Assembly (NCBI GenBank): GCA_028693055.1 | Contig: JAQUWD010000001.1 | Coordinates: 62,001 to 126,000, forward strand | DNA length: 64,000 nucleotides | Source: Eubacteriales bacterium | GTDB lineage: Bacteria; Bacillota; Clostridia; Christensenellales; Aristaeellaceae | Direction of reading: 5' to 3' | In this document: positions 15,942 through 24,200 of the stretch, piece by piece | Layout: each line of letters begins with the position of its first letter | How positions within the stretch are numbered: the first letter of the stretch is position 1 | Notes under the pieces: generated by a model | Told to the model about the DNA's origin: nothing | Database searches by the model: none | The model's input: only the letters and a program-made list of their open reading frames with translations | Made by a program: the position numbers and the translations under genes

Positions 15942-17486
15942 TCAAGTCCTTTCGTTATTCGCAGCTTCGTCCTGCTCCTGACAGGCCTCTGCCAGACGGT
16001 TGACCGCATTTAAGTAGGCAAGGCAGCTAGCCTCGATAATATCCGTGGAAACGCCCTTGCCCAGCATCACCGTTTCGCCGTGACGCACCCGCACCGTTAC
16101 CTCGCCCAGCGCGTCCTCGCCCTCGGTCACCGCTCGCAGCTGATAGCTCTCCAGCGCGCACTTCAGCTTTGTAATCTGATCTACCGCATGAAAGCAAGCC
16201 TCGACGGGGCCGTCGCCGCAGTCCGCCCGGGTGATCACGTCCCCATCCTTTTGCAGGCTCACCGTTGCCGTGGAGGTCATATGGTTGCCGCTGAAAATCT
16301 GAAAGGAATTCATGCGATAGCTGCCTGTAGCCCCGTGCATCTGCTCTCGGCAGATGGCCATCACATCCCGCTCGGTTACGTCCTTCTTGCGGTCGCATAG
16401 CTCCTTAAACTTTTCAAAGGCGCGGTTCAGCTCGTGCTCGGTCAGCTCGAAGCCCAGCTCCATCGCGTGCTCCCGCAGGGCGTGACGACCGCTGAGCTTA
16501 CCCAGCACAACGCCGCCTTGGGGAATCCCCAGCTCCTCCGGCTTCATAATTTCGTAGGTGGCGCGGTTGTTAAGCACGCCGTGCTGATGGATGCCGCTCT
16601 GGTGCACAAAGGCGTTGGCTCCCACCACCGCCTTGTTGGGGGGGATTTCCACGCCGCTTAGTCCAGCCGCCAAACGGCTGATGCGGTACAGCTCCTTGGG
16701 GTGCAGGTTGTCCCTAACGCCGTATACGTCCTTACGGGTGCGCAGCCCCATGAGGATTTCCTCCAAGGGCGCGTTGCCCGCCCGTTCGCCCAAGCCGTTC
16801 AGCGTGCATTCCACCTGCCGCGCCCCTCGGCGCACCGCCTCCAAGGAGGTGGCGGTAGCCAGCCCAAGATCGTTATGGCAGTGAGCAGACAGGATCAAGT
16901 CCTCCCGCTGACCCACTACGCGAGCGTAAAGATCCGCGATGAGGTCGCCATATTCTTTAACGGTGGCATAGCCTACCGTATCTGGAATGTTGAGCACCGT
17001 CGCCCCAGCCTTGGCGGCGGCGGTATAGATTTCGTAGAGAAAATCAAGCTCCGTTCGGGTCGCGTCCTCGGCGCTGAACTGCACGTCCGCGCAGAGGGAT
17101 TTCGCCAGCGTTACGCTGTGAACGGCGGCCTGAAGCACCTGCTCCCGGTTCATGTTCAGCTTGGCTTGCCGATGCAAAGGGCTGGTGGCGATAAACACAT
17201 GGATGCGGGGCTTTTTCGCGTCCTTGAGCGCCTCCGCGGCGGCGCGAATGTCCGTCTCCACACATCTTGCCAGCGAGCATACGCCCGTTGACACCGTTTT
17301 GGCAATGGCGCGTACCGCCTCAAAGTCGCCTTGACTGGCTCCAGCGAAGCCCGCCTCGATCATATCCACGCCCAGCGCGTCCAGCGTACGGGCAAAGTCC
17401 ACCTTCTCCACTAGTTGAAAGCTGACCCCGGGGGTCTGCTCCCCATCCCGAAGCGTGGTGTCCAGAAACTGCACCGTGTCTAGCAT
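15942..17486 (-). CDS. leuA: 2-isopropylmalate synthase
   Basis: Condenses acetyl-CoA with 2-oxoisovalerate, the committed step of leucine synthesis. The 514-aa protein starts LDTTLRDGEQTPG, the metal and substrate motif, and contains LSAHCHNDLGLATA (metal-binding His-x-His), NGLGERAGNAPLEE, and HQSGIHQHGVLNNR before the C-terminal regulatory domain (from ~390), where feedback by leucine is expected. Start: ATG at 17486 with GGAGG 6 nt upstream. It is placed oddly, between a comEA-like gene and the sugar transferase, without leuBCD. A related citramalate or homocitrate synthase activity cannot be excluded from sequence alone. Confidence 0.85.
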   Translation of the reverse strand: MLDTVQFLDTTLRDGEQTPGVSFQLVEKVDFARTLDALGVDMIEAGFAGASQGDFEAVRAIAKTVSTGVCSLARCVETDIRAAAEALKDAKKPRIHVFIATSPLHRQAKLNMNREQVLQAAVHSVTLAKSLCADVQFSAEDATRTELDFLYEIYTAAAKAGATVLNIPDTVGYATVKEYGDLIADLYARVVGQREDLILSAHCHNDLGLATATSLEAVRRGARQVECTLNGLGERAGNAPLEEILMGLRTRKDVYGVRDNLHPKELYRISRLAAGLSGVEIPPNKAVVGANAFVHQSGIHQHGVLNNRATYEIMKPEELGIPQGGVVLGKLSGRHALREHAMELGFELTEHELNRAFEKFKELCDRKKDVTERDVMAICREQMHGATGSYRMNSFQIFSGNHMTSTATVSLQKDGDVITRADCGDGPVEACFHAVDQITKLKCALESYQLRAVTEGEDALGEVTVRVRHGETVMLGKGVSTDIIEASCLAYLNAVNRLAEACQEQDEAANNERT

Positions 17487-17498
17487 TGGCAACCTCCG

Positions 17499-17846
17499 TT
17501 ATTCCAGCGAAAACTGGCCGTCTATTTTTTCCAAGGTTTTTTGCCCAATGCCCTTCACCGCCGTCAAATCCTCGGCGTAGGCAAAGGGGCCGTTTTGTTC
17601 CCGCTCGTCAATGATGCGCTGGGCCAGCGCCGGGCCTATGCCGGTAAGCAGGCACAGCTCGTCCTCCCCGGCGGCGTTTATGTTGACCGCCCCCGCAGGG
17701 GTGGGAACGGGCATCCTTTCCATCGAGGAATGAGCGGCGGACAGGCTAAGCCGAGCGCCGGTGGGCGGCAATTGCATTCCAATCAGCGCAAGGGCAAGGC
17801 AGCAGAGCAGGGCAACGCCCAGCCCAGCCATTACCCGTTTAGCCAT
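17499..17846 (-). CDS. ComEA-like helix-hairpin-helix protein, short form
   Basis: A 115-aa membrane-anchored DNA-binding protein: one N-terminal membrane helix (~6-26), a Pro- and Ser-containing linker, then two helix-hairpin-helix motifs, NINAAGEDELCLLTGIGPAL and GIGQKTLEKI. ComEA binds DNA outside the membrane during natural transformation; this form lacks the N-terminal SLBB domain of Bacillus ComEA. No comEB or comEC follows; the ComEC-like hydrolase at 49297 lacks the membrane channel. It overlaps the end of cysS by 8 nt, so it is co-translated with it. DNA uptake is therefore only a possibility. Confidence 0.75.
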   Translation of the reverse strand: MAKRVMAGLGVALLCCLALALIGMQLPPTGARLSLSAAHSSMERMPVPTPAGAVNINAAGEDELCLLTGIGPALAQRIIDEREQNGPFAYAEDLTAVKGIGQKTLEKIDGQFSLE

Positions 17847-19236
17847 CCTTGCGAACCTTCTGCCCGGCGGCGGTATCCTCCAAAATATAGCCCATGGCCT
17901 TAATCTGATCCCGAAGCTCGTCGCTCAGCTTCCAGTTCTTATCCTTGCGGGCTTGGGCGCGGCGCTCCACCAGCTCCTTTACCTCAGGGCTTAGGTCGTC
18001 CTCTTTTTTCATCAAAAGTCCCAGCACATCCGTCATGCCCAGCAGCTTTTGCTGTCCGTAAAGAACCGCTTCCTTGCTCACATCGGTAGCGTCCAGCTTA
18101 TGAATCTCGCGCACCAGCTCGAAAATTGCGCCCAGCGCGTCGGCGGTGTTCAGGTCGTCGTCCATGGCGGCGATAAAGCGGGTTTGCGCTTCGTCGCATT
18201 CCTTCATGAAGGCCTGCTCCCCCTCGTTCGGCTGCCGATCCTTGGCGGCGTTCAGGAGGAAGGTCAGTTGATTTCTGGCGATATACAGCCGCTCCAAGCT
18301 GCTCTGGGCTTGGGCAATCTGCTCCCGGCTGAAATTGAGGGGGCTGCGGTAATGGGCGGACAAGGTGAACATTCGCACCGCTTCCAGATCATACTCCTTG
18401 GCGATATCCCGGACGGTGAAGAAGTTGCCCTTGGACTTGCTCATCTTTTCGTTGTCAATATTTAGGAAGCCGTTATGCATCCAGTAATGGACATAGGGCT
18501 TGCCCGTTGCGCCGCTGGTCTGGGCGATCTCGTTTTCATGATGGGGGAAGAGCAAATCCTTGCCGCCGCCGTGGATATCAAAGGTTTCGCCCAGATAGGT
18601 GGTGCTCATAGCCGAGCACTCGATATGCCAGCCGGGACGACCCATGCCCCACGGGCTTTCCCATGCGGGCTCGCCGGGCTTCTTGGCCTTCCACAGGGCG
18701 AAGTCCAGCGGATCCTCCTTTTGCTCGTCCACGCTGACCCGCGCCCCGCTGGCTAAGTCCTCGATATTCTGGCCGCAGAGGCAGCCGTAGGAGGGGAAGG
18801 CTCTGACGCGGAAATACACGTCCCCGTTGCTTTCGTAAGCCAACCCCTTCTCCACCAGCTTCTGAATTAGCGCGATAATCTGGGGCATATGCTCCGTTGC
18901 CCGGGGATGGACGGTGGCGGGACGGATGCCCAATGCCTTCGCGTCAACGAAATACTCCGCGATAAACCGCTCCGCAATGGCCTGCACGGTGGTGTGTTCC
19001 TTTTCAGCCTGCCGAATCATCTTATCGTCGATATCGGTAAAGTTTTGCACAAAGGTAACCTCGTAGCCCTTGTACTCAAAATACCGCCGGAGCACGTCAA
19101 AAATGATAAAGGGCCGGGCGTTGCCGATGTGAAAATAATTATATACGGTGGGGCCGCAGGCATAGATGCCTACCTTGCCCTCGTGGATGGGCTTGAACTC
19201 TTCCTTTTTCCGGGTCATGCTGTTGTAAATCTGCAT
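17839..19236 (-). CDS. cysS: Cysteine-tRNA ligase
   Basis: Charges tRNA-Cys. The class I signature is present as FHIGNARPF (HIGH-type motif, ~37) and KMSKSKGN (KMSKS, ~265). Zinc-binding residues include the Cys in YACGPTVYN and the Cys-His pair around WHIECSAMS. 465 aa is a normal length. The ATG at 19236 follows GAGGAGTAAG and lies 6 nt after cysE, a common clostridial cysE-cysS pair that links cysteine supply to its use. Its 3' end overlaps the comEA-like gene by 8 nt. Confidence 0.95.
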   Translation of the reverse strand: MQIYNSMTRKKEEFKPIHEGKVGIYACGPTVYNYFHIGNARPFIIFDVLRRYFEYKGYEVTFVQNFTDIDDKMIRQAEKEHTTVQAIAERFIAEYFVDAKALGIRPATVHPRATEHMPQIIALIQKLVEKGLAYESNGDVYFRVRAFPSYGCLCGQNIEDLASGARVSVDEQKEDPLDFALWKAKKPGEPAWESPWGMGRPGWHIECSAMSTTYLGETFDIHGGGKDLLFPHHENEIAQTSGATGKPYVHYWMHNGFLNIDNEKMSKSKGNFFTVRDIAKEYDLEAVRMFTLSAHYRSPLNFSREQIAQAQSSLERLYIARNQLTFLLNAAKDRQPNEGEQAFMKECDEAQTRFIAAMDDDLNTADALGAIFELVREIHKLDATDVSKEAVLYGQQKLLGMTDVLGLLMKKEDDLSPEVKELVERRAQARKDKNWKLSDELRDQIKAMGYILEDTAAGQKVRKDG

Positions 19237-19242
19237 TTTATC

Positions 19243-20016
19243 TTACTCCTCTTCTTGGGTTTGATTCATTTGCTCTTCCAGCGTGCAGCCATGGCAGCCT
19301 TCGCTACATCGCTCCCCGCAGGGGGAGGCGCTATCGGCTTCCTCGATGCATTCGTTGCAGCCCAGCCGCTTGGCGTGCTTCGCCAAGCAGCTTTCCAGCA
19401 CGCTTAGGCGCTTCACCAGAGCCTCCATACGGTCCAGCATGGGGTCGGGCAGATTGACCTGATCCAGATCCACGCCGTCGGAGGGCTGCGGCGTTTTTTT
19501 CGCCACGATACGTCCGGGATTGCCAACCACGGTGCAGTTGTCCGGTACATTTTTCAGCACGATGGAGCCTGCGCCGATCTTTACGTTGTTCCCGATGACG
19601 ATAGGGCCCAGCACCTTCGCGCCCGCGCCGATGGTCACGTTATTGCCGATGGTGGGGTGGCGCTTGCCCACGTCCTTGCCCGTGCCGCCCAGCGTAACCC
19701 CCTGATAAATGGTGACGTCGTCGCCGATGATGGTGGTTTCGCCAATGACCACGCCGTCCCCATGATCGATAAACACGCGGCGACCAATCTGCGCGCCGGG
19801 GTGAATCTCGATGCCGGTACGGTGCCGCGCCCGCTGGCTCAGGATACGGGCTAGCAGCACATGCCCCTTTTGATACAGGGCATTGGCCCGGCGGTGGGTT
19901 TTCAGCGCCTTCAGCCCGGGGTAGCAAAGCTTGACCTCCATAGCCGACTTGGCGGCGGGGTCCCGGGCAAGCACCGCCTGCTCATCCTCCCGAATCAGAG
20001 CCTTCCAATCACTCAT
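19243..20016 (-). CDS. cysE: Serine O-acetyltransferase with cysteine-rich C-terminal tail
   Basis: Acetylates serine with acetyl-CoA, the first step of cysteine synthesis. An N-terminal helical part (~1-65) leads into the left-handed beta-helix with hexapeptide repeats ([20 protein letters not shown], then [20 protein letters not shown]). The catalytic Asp-His pair is in [11 protein letters not shown]. After the helix (~165) an unusual 90-residue tail carries seven cysteines at about 210, 220, 223, 233, 237, 241 and 244. The ATG overlaps the ppk1 stop (ATGA), and cysS follows by 6 nt. Confidence 0.93.
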   Translation of the reverse strand: MSDWKALIREDEQAVLARDPAAKSAMEVKLCYPGLKALKTHRRANALYQKGHVLLARILSQRARHRTGIEIHPGAQIGRRVFIDHGDGVVIGETTIIGDDVTIYQGVTLGGTGKDVGKRHPTIGNNVTIGAGAKVLGPIVIGNNVKIGAGSIVLKNVPDNCTVVGNPGRIVAKKTPQPSDGVDLDQVNLPDPMLDRMEALVKRLSVLESCLAKHAKRLGCNECIEEADSASPCGERCSEGCHGCTLEEQMNQTQEEE

Positions 20017-22118
20017 TCCATAACCGCCTTTCCCTCGACCCGTTCCAGCGGCTCTGCGGGCAACGCCGCACCGCTCATGATTCCCTCAATATCAGCAAGC
20101 AGCCGTTCTTGGGCGTTGATACCGCCGTTTTCCGGCTCGTTAAGCGCGTACGCGCCGTCCGGCAGCCGTATTCTGCCCTTTTCGTTATCTATCAACTGCA
20201 GGCGCAGGATATTTTCCACCGCCTTTTTACATCGTTCGTCCTTTACGGGGAACATAAGCTCCACCCGCCTGTACAGGTTACGGGGCATCCAGTCCGCCGA
20301 GGACAGATAGACCTCCGGGTCGCCGGCGTTTTCAAAGCGGAACGCTCGTGCGTGCTCCAAATGCCTGCCCACGATGGAGTGGACGTGAACGTTATCGCTG
20401 AAACCGCTTTTGCCCGGGAAGAGGCAGCAAATGCCCCGAACGATCAGCTCTACCTGCACGCCCGCCCGTCCGGCGGCGCAGAGCGCCTCCATAATAGGGG
20501 TATCGCATAAGGAGTTCATCTTGGCGATAATACCGCTGGGATGGCCCGCTTCCGCATTTTCCCGTTCCCGCTCGATCAGGTGCAGCAAGGTAGCCTGAAG
20601 CTGTTCCGGCGCTTTTACCAGCTCCTGCGTCACGGCGCTTTCCACGCCACGCAGCCGTTCAAAGAAGGCAGCCGCGTCGGAGGTTAGGGTCTCGTCGGCT
20701 GTGAGCAGTCCAAAATCCGTATAAAGCTTGGCGGTGCCGTCGTGATAGTTGCCGGTGCCCAAATGAGCCACCCGCTCAAGCTTTCCGTCCTGTTCCCGCT
20801 CGATCAGCGTAATCTTGCTGTGGCATTTCAGCCCCGGGAAGCCGAAGAATACCTGACAGCCCGCCCGGCGCAGCCGTTCGCCCCAGAAGAGATTGTTCTC
20901 CTCATCAAACCGGGCGCAGCATTCAAACAGCACATATACCCGCTTGCCTTTTTCCGCCGCCTCCGCCAACGCCGCCACGATGGGGCTATTGCCGGACACG
21001 CGGTACAGGGTCTGCTGCACGGAAACCACCGCCGGGTCTGCCGCCGCCTGACGCAGCAGATGCACCACCGGCTCAAAGCTATGATAGGGATGGTACAGCA
21101 GATAATCCTTTTGAAGAATCCGCTGGAAGACATCCTCGCCCATCAGCTCCTCCACAGGCAAGGGCTGGGCGGGAGGATACTTCAGCTCCGGGCGCTTAAC
21201 CTGCCCATACAGGTTCATCATCATCTTATTCAAATCCAACGGCCCCGTGACACGGTAGCGCCGTTCCATATCCACATCGAAGCGCTTCATCAGCAGATTG
21301 AGCATTTCCTCGCTCATGCGCTCCTCCGCTTCCAGCCGCATCACTTTTCCGGCGCGGCGCTCGGCCAGCATGTCCCGCACCGCACTTTCCATGGCTTCGG
21401 GGGCGCAATCCGCCAGCGGGAAGTTTTGATTGCGCAGGATTCGGAACACGCCGCAATGAACGACCGTTTCCTTGGGAAACAAGCGGCTCAAATGATGCTT
21501 AACCACATCCTCTAAAAGGATGAGGCATTGCTTTTCCTTGCTCACGGACAAATCGTAGAGCCTCGGCAGCGTGGCGGGCAAGGCCACAATGGCGAAGCGG
21601 GTTTTCTTGCTCCTGTTTTTTTCCAACCGAACGCACAAATGGAGCTGCTTTTGGGACACCAGCGCGTCCTGCGGCAGCACCTTCAGGAAGGGACGGATCG
21701 CCGAATCGAAAAGCTGCTTTTCTTTTTGGGTCTGCTCCGCATTCAGCGGAAAAACAGGATAAATCTGAACGCCCTGCAAATAAAGCTCGCCGGCAATGCC
21801 CTCATACAGCATATACTGCATGTTGTTCTGGCTTAAGATTTCTTTATTCAGCTTTTTATATAAGGCTTTGGCGCTAAGGCCGCCCTGCACGGGGCCGTCG
21901 CCTTTTTTCTCCTTAGCCCCCGTCAACGCGCCAACATAGCGCACCTGCATAAATTCATCCAGATTGGAGGTGACGATTGCCAAAAATTTTGCGCGCTCCA
22001 AAAGCGGATTCTTCGGCTGGTCCGCCTCCATTTGCACCCGTCGGTTAAACTGCATCCAGCTTAACTCTCGATTTTGGAATGGATCCCGGCTATCTTTCGG
22101 CTGGTCTTTGGCGCCCAT
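20013..22118 (-). CDS. ppk1: Polyphosphate kinase 1
   Basis: Reversibly polymerises the gamma-phosphate of ATP into polyphosphate at the membrane. The 701-aa protein has the N-terminal helical domain ([29 protein letters not shown]), the head domain, and two PLD-like catalytic domains. [11 protein letters not shown] carries the His expected to be phosphorylated, and [20 protein letters not shown] carries the second conserved His. I choose the ATG at 22118 (GGGAGG, 8 nt spacing). The in-frame GTG at 22157 would sit at the predicted transcription start. It heads a minus-strand block and its stop overlaps the cysE start. Confidence 0.93.
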   Translation of the reverse strand: MGAKDQPKDSRDPFQNRELSWMQFNRRVQMEADQPKNPLLERAKFLAIVTSNLDEFMQVRYVGALTGAKEKKGDGPVQGGLSAKALYKKLNKEILSQNNMQYMLYEGIAGELYLQGVQIYPVFPLNAEQTQKEKQLFDSAIRPFLKVLPQDALVSQKQLHLCVRLEKNRSKKTRFAIVALPATLPRLYDLSVSKEKQCLILLEDVVKHHLSRLFPKETVVHCGVFRILRNQNFPLADCAPEAMESAVRDMLAERRAGKVMRLEAEERMSEEMLNLLMKRFDVDMERRYRVTGPLDLNKMMMNLYGQVKRPELKYPPAQPLPVEELMGEDVFQRILQKDYLLYHPYHSFEPVVHLLRQAAADPAVVSVQQTLYRVSGNSPIVAALAEAAEKGKRVYVLFECCARFDEENNLFWGERLRRAGCQVFFGFPGLKCHSKITLIEREQDGKLERVAHLGTGNYHDGTAKLYTDFGLLTADETLTSDAAAFFERLRGVESAVTQELVKAPEQLQATLLHLIERERENAEAGHPSGIIAKMNSLCDTPIMEALCAAGRAGVQVELIVRGICCLFPGKSGFSDNVHVHSIVGRHLEHARAFRFENAGDPEVYLSSADWMPRNLYRRVELMFPVKDERCKKAVENILRLQLIDNEKGRIRLPDGAYALNEPENGGINAQERLLADIEGIMSGAALPAEPLERVEGKAVME

Positions 22119-22163
22119 GCGTTTGGCCTCCCGCTTCTCTTTTGCATATAGATGCACCTAATT

Positions 22164-22172
22164 ATTATAGCA
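22164..22172 (-). promoter_or_regulatory. Extended -10 promoter of ppk1
   Basis: The minus strand reads TGCTATAAT, a perfect TGn-TATAAT extended -10 element, about 45 bp upstream of the ppk1 ATG. No good -35 hexamer is visible at 16-18 bp, which is usual for extended -10 promoters. This is probably the main promoter of the ppk1-cysE-cysS-comEA-like-leuA-glycan block. Confidence 0.75.
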
Positions 22173-22207
22173 CAGGTTGCGTTTTGCGTATAGAGGGCGT
22201 GCTAAAA

Positions 22208-22243
22208 CGGCGGTTTGAAGCGCTTAGCGCGTTCAAACCGCCG
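22208..22243 (-). terminator. Intrinsic terminator after the GH13 gene, sequence shared with 30910-30944
   Basis: The stem CGGCGGTTTGAA pairs perfectly with TTCAAACCGCCG, with an inner GCGC/GCGC extension. The minus strand continues into TTTT. It lies between the GH13 stop (22267) and the ppk1 promoter. Almost the same stem occurs at 30910-30944. Confidence 0.85.
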
Positions 22244-22266
22244 GAAAAACAATCATGCGTTTTTGG

Positions 22267-23934
22267 TCAGGCAAGTAAAACCGCCTCGTAGGGACGAAGG
22301 GTGATCTTTTGCCCGTCCGTAAGGCATGCTCTTCCATAGTTATCCGCAAGGATGGTTTGGAACGTGCCCAACGCCAGCACTTGCTCCCGATCTTGAAAAT
22401 TGCATAGGATGAAAAGCTTCTGCCCGTTCAGCTCTCTCACATAGGCAAGCAGATTGGGGATTTCTTGATAAACGTATTCCTCGCTGCCGTCTATCAGCAC
22501 CTCTGTCCACGGGGAGCTTGTGCGCAGCTTGATGAGCTTGCGATACCAGTTGAGCAAAGAGCGCTGATCCTGCTCCTGCTTTTCCACATTGATCTGCGCA
22601 TATTGTTCGTTAGCCTTTAGCCACGGTTTTCCCGTGGTGAAGCCTGCGCTGAGCGCGCTGCTCCACTGAAAAGGCGTGCGGCTGTTGTCGCGGCTCATGG
22701 AATGGATAAAGGCCATGGCCTGCGCATCGCTAAAGCCTCTGCGCTTTGCTTCTTGATATTGGCTGTGGCTGGATACATCGTCATACTCCTGAATGTCGGC
22801 CCATGCCACATTGCGCATTCCGATTTCCTGCCCTTGATAAACAAAGGGCGTGCCTCTACGCATCAGCTGCATCAGCGCTAATAGGGAAGCGCCATAGAAA
22901 TTTCGTCCGCTTTCGGGAAGAAAATGGTCGATGCAGCGCGGTTGATCATGATTTTCCAGTACGATTCCCATCCACCCAAGGGAACCGTTCTGCTTCACGG
23001 TTTGCTGTAGACGCTGCTTTAGCGTCTCGGTGTTCCAGTCCAAAACGTCGCACCAGTAAAAACCCACGTTGACCCGGCTGATGGAAAAATCAAAGATCAT
23101 GGAAAAGTAACCGTCGTCTAGCGAGATATAGTCCATCAGTTCCCCGGCTTTTACGCCGCCCGCTTCCCCTACCGTCATGGCGTTGACGCGCCCGTAGGTG
23201 CGCTCCTTCATCTCTGAAAGGAACGCGCCGATGCCCGGAACATTTTCCGTCCACCGGTTAACGGCTGCAAGCCCATCCTCCCCATCCGGGGGCAGCGAGG
23301 GCAGGCCCGGAAGCTTTTTCAAGTCGGTAATCGCATCCAAACGGAAGCCGACGACGCCCTTGTCAAGCCAGAAATTCATGATGCGGAAAATTTCTTCGCG
23401 AAGCTTTGGGTTTTCCCAGTTCAAATCCGGCTGCTGCTTTGTAAACACGTGGAGATAGTAATACGGCGTATTTTCGATGGGTTCCCATGCGCTTCCGCCA
23501 AACCAGCAGCGCCAATTGTTGGGAGGCCCGCTCTGTTGGCCCTTGCGAATATAGAAGTAATCAGCAAACGGCCCCTCCGGGTCGGCGATTGCTTTTTGAA
23601 ACCATTCATGCTGATCCGAGCAATGGTTGACCACCATGTCCATCACCACGCCGATGCCCCGCGCACGGCTAAGCTCAATCAGCTCGTCAAGGTCGTCGTT
23701 GTTTCCAAAGGAGGGGTCGATCCGGTAATAATCCGAAATATCATACCCGTTATCCTTCATGGGAGAGCAGTACACCGGGCAGAGCCATATGACAGTAACC
23801 CCCAGCGACTGGATGTAGTCCAGCTTTTGAATAATCCCCCTGATATCGCCGATTCCATCCCCGTTGGAATCATAGAAGCTTTTGGGATAGAGTTGGTAGA
23901 CGACGGCGTTTTTGTACCAGTTTTTCTCAGCCAT
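22267..23934 (-). CDS. GH13 alpha-glucosidase (oligo-1,6-glucosidase / trehalose-6-phosphate hydrolase type)
   Basis: Hydrolyses alpha-glucosidic bonds in short imported sugars in the cytoplasm. The 555-aa enzyme starts KNAVVYQLYPKSFYDSNGDG and shows the GH13 regions: DMVVNHCSDQH (region I), GFRLDAITDL with the nucleophile Asp, TVGEAGG with the acid/base Glu, and VLENHDQPR with the third catalytic Asp. The ATG at 23934 has AGGAG nearby. The frame continues to 24246, but that stretch is intergenic repeat and has no protein character. It is the last gene of the sugar-uptake operon, behind a repeat that contains a terminator-like hairpin. Isomaltose, trehalose-6-P and sucrose-type substrates cannot be separated. 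Confidence 0.9.
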   Translation of the reverse strand: MAEKNWYKNAVVYQLYPKSFYDSNGDGIGDIRGIIQKLDYIQSLGVTVIWLCPVYCSPMKDNGYDISDYYRIDPSFGNNDDLDELIELSRARGIGVVMDMVVNHCSDQHEWFQKAIADPEGPFADYFYIRKGQQSGPPNNWRCWFGGSAWEPIENTPYYYLHVFTKQQPDLNWENPKLREEIFRIMNFWLDKGVVGFRLDAITDLKKLPGLPSLPPDGEDGLAAVNRWTENVPGIGAFLSEMKERTYGRVNAMTVGEAGGVKAGELMDYISLDDGYFSMIFDFSISRVNVGFYWCDVLDWNTETLKQRLQQTVKQNGSLGWMGIVLENHDQPRCIDHFLPESGRNFYGASLLALMQLMRRGTPFVYQGQEIGMRNVAWADIQEYDDVSSHSQYQEAKRRGFSDAQAMAFIHSMSRDNSRTPFQWSSALSAGFTTGKPWLKANEQYAQINVEKQEQDQRSLLNWYRKLIKLRTSSPWTEVLIDGSEEYVYQEIPNLLAYVRELNGQKLFILCNFQDREQVLALGTFQTILADNYGRACLTDGQKITLRPYEAVLLA

Positions 23935-23982
23935 ACCGCTCCTGCCTTTCGCAAAACGAAATCTCTGAATGGATTCAAAGAG

Positions 23983-24005
23983 AACCCCGGCAAAGTGCCG
24001 GGGTT
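23983..24005 (-). terminator. Hairpin upstream of the GH13 gene
   Basis: A perfect 9-bp stem, AACCCCGGC paired with GCCGGGGTT, follows the 133-bp repeat on the minus strand and is followed by a T-rich stretch. It lies in the 266-bp gap 23935-24200 between the binding-protein gene and the GH13 gene, and may lower GH13 expression relative to the transporter. Confidence 0.45.
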
Positions 24006-24008
24006 TGC

Positions 24009-24141
24009 GTGTCAAAAAAGCGCTACGCGCTTTTTCGCCAGTTACGGGTAATGCTTGCGGCTTTGCCGCAAACTGCCCGCCCAACCGGCAAAGCCGGTTG
24101 ATACGAATGCAGTCAGGGGAGCCTTCGGGCTCCCCCGACAC
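24009..24141 (-). repeat. Dispersed 133-bp intergenic repeat, copy 1
   Basis: Read on the minus strand, it begins GTGTCGGGGGAGCC and ends CTTTTTTGACAC. By eye it differs from copy 3 (49088-49220) at about eight positions, with the same length and no gaps. It contains successive hairpins: GGGGAGCC/GGCTCCCC, AACCGGC/GCCGGTT, GTTTGCGGC/GCCGCAAAC, and a final AAAAAGCGC-GTA-GCGCTTTTT that looks like a rho-independent terminator. It lies 59 bp after the binding-protein stop, in the direction of transcription. Confidence 0.9.
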
Positions 24142-24200
24142 CCTCATAAGGGGTTTTCGACAGCCTGCCCCCGCCAAAGCGCCGGGGTTCTTTGCACGGA

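Noticed and set aside
22119-22157. An N-terminal extension of ppk1 from the GTG at 22157.
   Set aside because: The GTG coincides with the predicted transcription start and lacks a ribosome-binding site, while the ATG at 22118 has GGGAGG at 8 nt.
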